A stretch of DNA of 12,838 nucleotides, from positions 1-12,838 of the forward strand of contig CAZITB010000087.1 of the NCBI GenBank assembly GCA_964542055.1, read 5' to 3'. Under the pieces are notes generated by a model, which was not told the DNA's origin, did no database searches, and saw only the letters and a list, made by a program, of their open reading frames with translations. The DNA is from CAZITB01 sp964542055. Its GTDB lineage: Bacteria > Planctomycetota > Phycisphaerae > Sedimentisphaerales > CAMDDF01. The translations under genes were made by a program, and so were the position numbers. Positions 8,103 to 12,838 of the stretch are shown piece after piece (the stretch's first letter is position 1; each line of letters opens with the position of its first letter).

Positions 8103-10580
8103 ATGACAAAACAATTTATTGTTCCGGTTTTATTTTCTATTTTGACTATAACCGTTTTTGCGGGAGATTATTCCTGGCATGCACAATGGGAGCCTGAAGG
8201 CGAAAACGAAAAGCTGAAATTAATGACAGATGTATCAGACGGTCTGGTCGAATATTCTGAATATCAAGGGCGCAAAACTGTCCAAACAAAAGGTCTGTTT
8301 CTATATTTTGATGTCTCAGACGATTTTGCATATCAATTAGACGTGAATGTTAAAATTGAAATGCTGATTTATGATACCGTCAGCTCAGAGATTTCGCTCC
8401 ATTACGATTCTATGACCGAAAACGGCAGAGTTTCTTACAGAAACAGTAATTCTGTTAAAACAGCGGGGGATAATACCTTTAAAACTATCACTTTGAACCT
8501 GCCCGGAGCCTGGTTTGCCGGCGGCGAAAACCACGGAGCGGATTTTCGTCTGGTAATACCTCATGAAATTGCCGTCTCAAAAATCCAGCTCTATGCAGCG
8601 GGGCTCAAAGATAGACAGTTTGACTCAAAAGAGCGGGCCAACGATGTTTTGGCTGTTACACGTTATAATCAGAAAATACAGTCATATAACAGAACCGTAA
8701 ATTCAATGTCAGATATCCTGCTTATTGGCGACCAGCTGGAGAAGTCTCTAAGCCCAAATGCCTGGGATCAGATCAAAAAATATTATGATACGTGGCTAAG
8801 CCATAAACAGCTTTATAATCAGATTTCCGCCCTAGAATATCAAGACATGCCTGCTGATAATATAGACAGCGTTCTTGCAAAGGCTCAGGATCATGTAAAT
8901 ACTATGAAAAGCTGTTATTCGGTCCTCAAGGGCAAGGATGCTCTGTTTACCTTTTTCAGGAATCTTTTTATAGAAACAATTGATGATACGATATATTATT
9001 GCACCCCTTCGGTTTCGAAAGGTTTGCCCGCGGACTTATGGACGGTACCTGCTAATTCACAGGTAAACTCTATGATTGAAATAACCGCATGCCGGGATGA
9101 ATATGAATCCAGCATTTTAGGAATTATATCACTGGCTGGTTACGATAGTCTTACAGTAGATGTATCCGACCTTAAAGATAATAATGGAAATTCGATCAGT
9201 GCCCGAAATATCGATATTAAAGTCGTTGAGCACTGGTACCAGGCAGGCCAGACAAATGAAACCAAAGGACCCAAACAACTTATACCCGAGCTTCTTGTTC
9301 ATGATGATTCTTTGGTCGAGATCGATTTAATCAAAGGCACAAATATTTTAAATTTTAAAGATGAAATGCCCGATTCGCAGAATCTCCGGCCTTTTTCTGT
9401 AAAGCCTTTAGAAAACAAACATCTCTGGTGTACTTTTTATGTTCCTCAAAACACTCCTGCCGGTATTTATACAGGTAGTATTTCGATAAATACAAAGGAA
9501 AATTTGAATGTTCCCGTTATGCTCACTGTCAATTCTTTTGACCTGAAAGATAATCCCAAGATAGCCTCCATGTATTTCAGCAATCATAAGTGGTCTAAGG
9601 AGTTGTCGAAAGAGCAATATACCGGCATGCTTATTGATATGAAACAGCACGGCCTGGACAATCCTACACTGGTTTTGACCATGAAGCCGGATGGCTCTTA
9701 CGACTTGGATGTCGCCCGTGAAGAATTGGCTTTAAGGCAAAGACTTGATATGACCAGAGGACCTTTGCTGACCCGAGGCTGGTATAATGTCGCATCTTAT
9801 CTGCGGGACAGCGGCCCTGTTGAAACACGCAAAGAAAAGCTAAAAGAAACAGTAGATACAGTAAACACGCTTGCAAAGGATTTCGGCTATACGGATGCTT
9901 ATATTTATGCTATTGACGAAGCGGCAGGCGACCAACTCGCCGAGCAGGTTCCTGTCTTCGAATATGTTGATGAAATAGGCGGTAAAGTATGGTCAGCGGT
10001 GTTAAGTGATTTTGGCGAGGTCCCCGGGGCAGTAGAAAATATGCAGATGCCAAATTATTCCGGAATCCCGCCAATTGAGTTGACCAATAGAGTTCACCAG
10101 GCCGGCAATAAAATGATTCGTTACAGCTATCCTCAATCCGGCGCCGAATTGCCGTGGCTGTGGCGTTATCATTTTGGCTTGATTCTTTGGGAAAACGAAA
10201 TAGACGGCGGATGCACCTGGACATACCGTGGAGCTGTTGACGACCCCTGGAACGACTTTGACTGCACCGGCAGAAGATGTTCCTACCGCGATTTTATGAT
10301 GACTTACCCCGGCGTTGATGAACCTGTCAGTACGATCCAGTGGGAGGCTTACAGAGAAGCTTGCGACGATTTGAGGTATATGCACACCCTTGAGACACTT
10401 CTTGAAAATAAAACAGACATTAGTCCCGAGCTGTTGAATTCAATCAGAAACTGGCTAAGTTCGATCAAAAAGCAAGGCCTTGGTAATACAGATCCGAATA
10501 CCATAAAGAAATTAATGATCTATTATATTGAACAGCTGACAAACGCTCCGAAATTAAAAGCTCAATCGCGGCAGCGATGA
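8103..10580 (+). CDS. Secreted DUF4091 / GH123-like glycoside hydrolase domain protein
   Basis: An 825-residue exported protein. The frame is open 49 codons further upstream, but the ATG at 8103 is chosen because GAGG lies 6 bases before it, a Sec signal begins there ('MTKQFIVPVLFSIL', cleavage likely after 'VFA' at residue 20), and a promoter lies between the two possible starts. Regions: a beta-rich N-terminal domain (about 21-170), a helical, partly coiled segment (about 175-290), a beta-sandwich (about 296-480) and a TIM-barrel-like domain from about 488. The barrel shows 'YAIDEA' with D605 and E606, the acidic pair expected at the strand-end position where DUF4091 and GH123-type proteins carry DE. 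The C-terminus has the family hallmark 'WEAYREACDDLRYMHTLE' (747-764) and an aromatic stretch around 'GGCTWTYRG'. Such proteins are thought to act on polysaccharides or glycans; the substrate is unknown. The barrel assignment rests on recalled motifs. Confidence 0.82.
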   Translation: MTKQFIVPVLFSILTITVFAGDYSWHAQWEPEGENEKLKLMTDVSDGLVEYSEYQGRKTVQTKGLFLYFDVSDDFAYQLDVNVKIEMLIYDTVSSEISLHYDSMTENGRVSYRNSNSVKTAGDNTFKTITLNLPGAWFAGGENHGADFRLVIPHEIAVSKIQLYAAGLKDRQFDSKERANDVLAVTRYNQKIQSYNRTVNSMSDILLIGDQLEKSLSPNAWDQIKKYYDTWLSHKQLYNQISALEYQDMPADNIDSVLAKAQDHVNTMKSCYSVLKGKDALFTFFRNLFIETIDDTIYYCTPSVSKGLPADLWTVPANSQVNSMIEITACRDEYESSILGIISLAGYDSLTVDVSDLKDNNGNSISARNIDIKVVEHWYQAGQTNETKGPKQLIPELLVHDDSLVEIDLIKGTNILNFKDEMPDSQNLRPFSVKPLENKHLWCTFYVPQNTPAGIYTGSISINTKENLNVPVMLTVNSFDLKDNPKIASMYFSNHKWSKELSKEQYTGMLIDMKQHGLDNPTLVLTMKPDGSYDLDVAREELALRQRLDMTRGPLLTRGWYNVASYLRDSGPVETRKEKLKETVDTVNTLAKDFGYTDAYIYAIDEAAGDQLAEQVPVFEYVDEIGGKVWSAVLSDFGEVPGAVENMQMPNYSGIPPIELTNRVHQAGNKMIRYSYPQSGAELPWLWRYHFGLILWENEIDGGCTWTYRGAVDDPWNDFDCTGRRCSYRDFMMTYPGVDEPVSTIQWEAYREACDDLRYMHTLETLLENKTDISPELLNSIRNWLSSIKKQGLGNTDPNTIKKLMIYYIEQLTNAPKLKAQSRQR

Positions 10581-10606
10581 GATAGAAATTGAATCGATGC
10601 CTCTAT

Positions 10607-10650
10607 AATCATAAGCCCGCAGTCTTAGCCGCGGTTTCAATATGATTTTT
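10607..10650 (+). terminator. Weak terminator candidate behind the DUF4091 gene
   Basis: AATCATA (10607-10613) pairs with TATGATT (10641-10647). An inner CCGC/GCGG (10617-10620 with 10631-10634) is separated from it by unpaired bases, and the outer arm runs into five T. The interrupted stem makes this only a possibility. Confidence 0.28.
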
Positions 10651-10670
10651 CGAGTCGCTTGCGAAATATT

Positions 10671-10895
10671 TTAATTGCCTGATAGATGGGTTGAGGCGGA
10701 CCTGGAGTTTGTCATGATCGCCGCTAGCAGGATGTGTCTTAGTCTGTCTGCTGACATTTTTTCCAGAAATTCCGGTGTAAAGTCTAACTTGAAGTTGCCG
10801 TGAAAGTGCGTGATTTTATCTATAATCTCCTGCTTTTCCATGGTCGCAACTTCTACCGCTATAGTCTCGAACGTTTTTACGCTTTTTTTACTCAT
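10671..10895 (-). CDS. Small conserved-looking hypothetical protein (74 aa)
   Basis: A 74-residue soluble protein with no signal or membrane segment. It begins 'MSKKSVKTFETIAVEV', has a charged helix 'MEKQEIIDKITHFHG', then 'KLDFTPEFLEKMSADRLRHI' leading into 'LLAAIMTN'. The last part resembles, from memory, the end of small uncharacterised proteins common in planctomycetes that carry a '(L/M)..(D/E)RLRHILLAA' signature; I cannot confirm this by search. The ATG at 10895 is chosen with AAGGG just before it (spacing is short); a TTG four codons upstream is the alternative. It is convergent with the DUF4091 gene and divergent from queA. The amphipathic helices suggest a protein-protein interaction or small regulatory role, which is inference only. 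Confidence 0.6.
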   Translation of the reverse strand: MSKKSVKTFETIAVEVATMEKQEIIDKITHFHGNFKLDFTPEFLEKMSADRLRHILLAAIMTNSRSASTHLSGN

Positions 10896-11006
10896 AACCC
10901 TTACCAAATTAAATTCTATGATGGGATATACTTCGGTATTTTCAACTTTTGTGTTAATTTGATATTAGTTTTTCCAAAAAAAATCTTCTCTTATTTATTA
11001 AAAATC

Positions 11007-11032
11007 TTGAAAATCTGTGAAAGTCCTATAAA
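11007..11032 (+). promoter_or_regulatory. Candidate queA promoter placed almost on the start codon
   Basis: TTGAAA (11007-11012) and TATAAA (11027-11032) are 14 bases apart, shorter than ideal. The -10 position predicts transcription at about 11039, between the two in-frame ATGs at 11036 and 11042. No Shine-Dalgarno sequence is visible before either. Confidence 0.35.
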
Positions 11033-11041
11033 AGTATGGCT

Positions 11042-12079
11042 ATGAAAACTGATGAACTGAATTATGAACTGCCCAGCGAATTGATCGCTCAAGAGCCGAG
11101 CGAACATCGAAGCGAATCGAGGCTTTTGGTATTAGACAGGTCCGATAAGTCGATGGCTGATAAGGTTTTCAGCGATATCATCGATTACCTTAAACCGGGC
11201 GATTGCCTGGTGGTAAACAATACCAAGGTTCTACCTGCGAGATTCTATGCGAAAAAGCAGACCGGGGCTCGGCTTGAAGGGCTTTTTTTGAATACAGTAG
11301 CCGATGGCTGGGAAGTGATGCTCAAAAACAGCAGGAAATTGAAACCCGGCGAGGATATCATACTTTTAGATACATCAGGCGGAGAATATGCAAAAGTTTC
11401 GGCAAGTTTATTGTCAGGCGGGAAGTGGAAACTTGGAATATCGGCCAGCCCCGAAGAAGTTCTTTCGAAGATCGGCTATGCCCCCCTGCCGCCTTATATT
11501 AAAAGAGATGCACAAAGCCAGGACAGAGAGAACGACCTGGAAAGATATCAGACCGTTTTCGCAACAGAGACCGGAGCTGTGGCGGCACCTACGGCGGGGC
11601 TGCATTTTACGCGCGAGCTGCTCGAGAAGATAAAAGAACGCGGGATACTTACAGCTAATGTTACCTTGCATGTGGGCGCGGGAACTTTTAAACCTGTAAC
11701 GTCGGAGAATCTTTTGGAACATGATATACATTCCGAAAGGTACTGCGTGGATCAGGCAAACGCTGATATCATAAACATCGCCAGAAAAAATGGCGGGCGG
11801 ATAATCGCAGTTGGAACGACTTCGGTAAGAACGCTGGAGACTATTGCGGAAAATGGCAGAGTTGAGGCATCGTGCGGGGATACGAAACTTTTCATTATGC
11901 CGGGATATGAATATAAAATTGTCGATGCGATGATCACAAATTTCCACCTGCCAAAGAGCACTCTTTTGGCACTGGTCGGGGCGTTTGCGGGAATGGATTA
12001 TATATTTGAGGCGTACAAACACGCGATTGAAAATAGGTATCGCTTTTTTTCTTACGGCGATGCGATGTTAATTTTATAG
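11042..12079 (+). CDS. queA: S-adenosylmethionine:tRNA ribosyltransferase-isomerase QueA
   Basis: A full-length 345-residue QueA. The enzyme transfers and rearranges the ribosyl moiety of S-adenosylmethionine onto preQ1 at the wobble position of tRNAs for Asp, Asn, His and Tyr, giving epoxyqueuosine, in the cytoplasm. Family features: N-terminal 'ELPSELIAQEP' (9-19), 'SRLLVLDR' (26-33), 'VVNNTKVLPAR' (57-67), 'YAPLPPYIKR' (146-155), the signature 'VAAPTAGLHFT' (180-190), 'VTLHVGAGTFKPV' (207-219) and 'VGTTSVRTLE' (257-266), then 'ITNFHLPKSTLL'. The ATG at 11042 aligns with the usual start of the family; an ATG two codons upstream (11036) is equally open. No ribosome site is visible and a -10-like box lies just upstream, so the mRNA may be nearly leaderless. 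The HAD gene follows after 11 bases, as in an operon. Confidence 0.97.
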   Translation: MKTDELNYELPSELIAQEPSEHRSESRLLVLDRSDKSMADKVFSDIIDYLKPGDCLVVNNTKVLPARFYAKKQTGARLEGLFLNTVADGWEVMLKNSRKLKPGEDIILLDTSGGEYAKVSASLLSGGKWKLGISASPEEVLSKIGYAPLPPYIKRDAQSQDRENDLERYQTVFATETGAVAAPTAGLHFTRELLEKIKERGILTANVTLHVGAGTFKPVTSENLLEHDIHSERYCVDQANADIINIARKNGGRIIAVGTTSVRTLETIAENGRVEASCGDTKLFIMPGYEYKIVDAMITNFHLPKSTLLALVGAFAGMDYIFEAYKHAIENRYRFFSYGDAMLIL

Positions 12080-12090
12080 ATGGAGATTTC

Positions 12091-12750
12091 ATGGACAACC
12101 AGTGTAAGGGCATTTTATTCGATATGGACGGCGTTTTGGTAGATAGCGAGGAATTCATTGCCAGAGCCGCGTGCATGATGTTCGATGAAAAGGGATTGAG
12201 CGTAACGGCCGAGGATTTCAAGCCGTTTATCGGTACCGGCGAGGACAGGTTCATCGGCGGGGTTGCCCAAAAGTATAATTTTGAGCTGAGTATGCCGGCT
12301 GACAAAGTTCGAACTTATGATATTTACCTCGAGATAATCAAGGGCAATTTAAATCCGCTCAGCGGCGTTGTTGAGTTTGTTGAGCAGTGTAAGTCGCGCG
12401 GGCTTAAACTTGCAGTTGCCAGCAGTGCGGACTTGCGGAAGGTAAAGGGTAATTTGAGCGAGATAGGTCTGGATCATGACAAGTTCGATACTGTTGTCAG
12501 TGGCGAAGATGTGGTCAATAAGAAACCGGCCCCTGATATTTTCATTCTTGCAGCGGAGAAAATCGGCCTGGCTCCCAACCAGTGTCTTGTAATCGAAGAT
12601 GCAGTTAGCGGTGTGCAAGCCGCAAAATCCGCGGGCGCAAAATGTTTGGGGATTACCTCCAGCTTTTCCCAGGAACAGCTGACCTATGCCGGCGCTGATT
12701 TTATCGCGTCCGATCTTGCAAATACGTCTATGGATGTCGTCAACTGGTAG
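12091..12750 (+). CDS. HAD-family hydrolase, beta-phosphoglucomutase-like (subfamily IA)
   Basis: A 219-residue haloacid dehalogenase-type enzyme. Motif I is 'DMDGVLVDSE' with nucleophile D11 and acid/base D13. Residues 20-85 form the small helical cap of subfamily I. Motif II is 'AVASS' (S111/S112), the motif III lysine is K145 in 'NKKPAPDI', and motif IV is 'VIEDAVSGV' with E169 and D170. This pattern fits beta-phosphoglucomutase-like phosphatases and mutases acting on sugar phosphates or related small phosphoesters in the cytoplasm; substrate choice cannot be read from sequence. GGAG lies 6 bases before the ATG. It is probably cotranscribed with queA, without an obvious functional link. 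Its TAG stop is immediately followed by the reverse-complemented stop of the next gene, with no intergenic base, so the two transcripts must overlap. Confidence 0.92.
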   Translation: MDNQCKGILFDMDGVLVDSEEFIARAACMMFDEKGLSVTAEDFKPFIGTGEDRFIGGVAQKYNFELSMPADKVRTYDIYLEIIKGNLNPLSGVVEFVEQCKSRGLKLAVASSADLRKVKGNLSEIGLDHDKFDTVVSGEDVVNKKPAPDIFILAAEKIGLAPNQCLVIEDAVSGVQAAKSAGAKCLGITSSFSQEQLTYAGADFIASDLANTSMDVVNW

Positions 12751-12838
12751 TTATTCGATATAAATTTGCTTGTCGGGCTTGATTTCTTTTAATTTGTCCT
12801 TTTGAGCGATGACATCATCAATGTTATTTGCGAAAAGC
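12751..12838 (-). CDS. C-terminal end of an unidentified protein (cut by window edge)
   Basis: The minus strand is open from the right edge for 28 codons to a TAA, ending '...KEIKPDKQIYIE'. The visible part ('IDDVIAQKDKLKEIKPDKQ') is charged and probably helical, with codon use like its neighbours. The HAD gene occupies the plus strand right up to its stop, so this reading fits a convergent gene pair. Too little is visible to name a function. Confidence 0.55.
   Translation of the reverse strand, partial: LFANNIDDVIAQKDKLKEIKPDKQIYIE

Overview
The window is bacterial chromosomal DNA carrying mainly housekeeping and secreted-enzyme genes. No taxonomic marker is present. A DUF4091 glycosidase-like protein, secreted phosphotriesterase-like and endonuclease/exonuclease/phosphatase (EEP) proteins, a small protein of a type I associate with planctomycetes, moderate G+C in the core genes and long AT-rich spacers together suggest a planctomycete of the Phycisphaerae/Sedimentisphaerales type. 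This is an inference only.

Layout. At 1-544 (minus) is the N-terminal part of an AT-rich CoiA-like zinc-finger/nuclease gene cut by the window edge. It is followed by about 670 bases without a gene. That spacer holds several palindromes, a low-complexity 'CTGCGG' repeat and a run of helically phased A-tracts. A nitroreductase (minus) and the transcription accessory protein Tex (plus) are divergently arranged around a spacer with a TTGACA promoter. Next comes an unrecognised secreted protein with a TTG start and an extended -10 promoter. Directly behind it is a stand-alone transcription unit, a consensus-like promoter followed about 110 bases later by a perfect intrinsic terminator, with no credible ORF. 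This is the best candidate for something undescribed: a small RNA of roughly 110-120 nt.

The middle of the window (5465-10580) holds three exported enzymes: a phosphotriesterase-family amidohydrolase (minus), an EEP-superfamily lipoprotein (plus) and a large DUF4091/GH123-like protein (plus). The last two each have their own plausible promoter, so they look like neighbours with a shared extracytoplasmic theme rather than one operon.

The right end carries a small conserved-looking protein (minus), then queA (queuosine tRNA modification) with a HAD phosphatase/phosphomutase 11 bases behind it. The last gene is the C-terminal end of a minus-strand gene whose stop codon directly abuts the HAD stop. 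The queA promoter lies so close to the ATG that its mRNA may be nearly leaderless.

No CRISPR array, insertion sequence, tRNA or rRNA was found.
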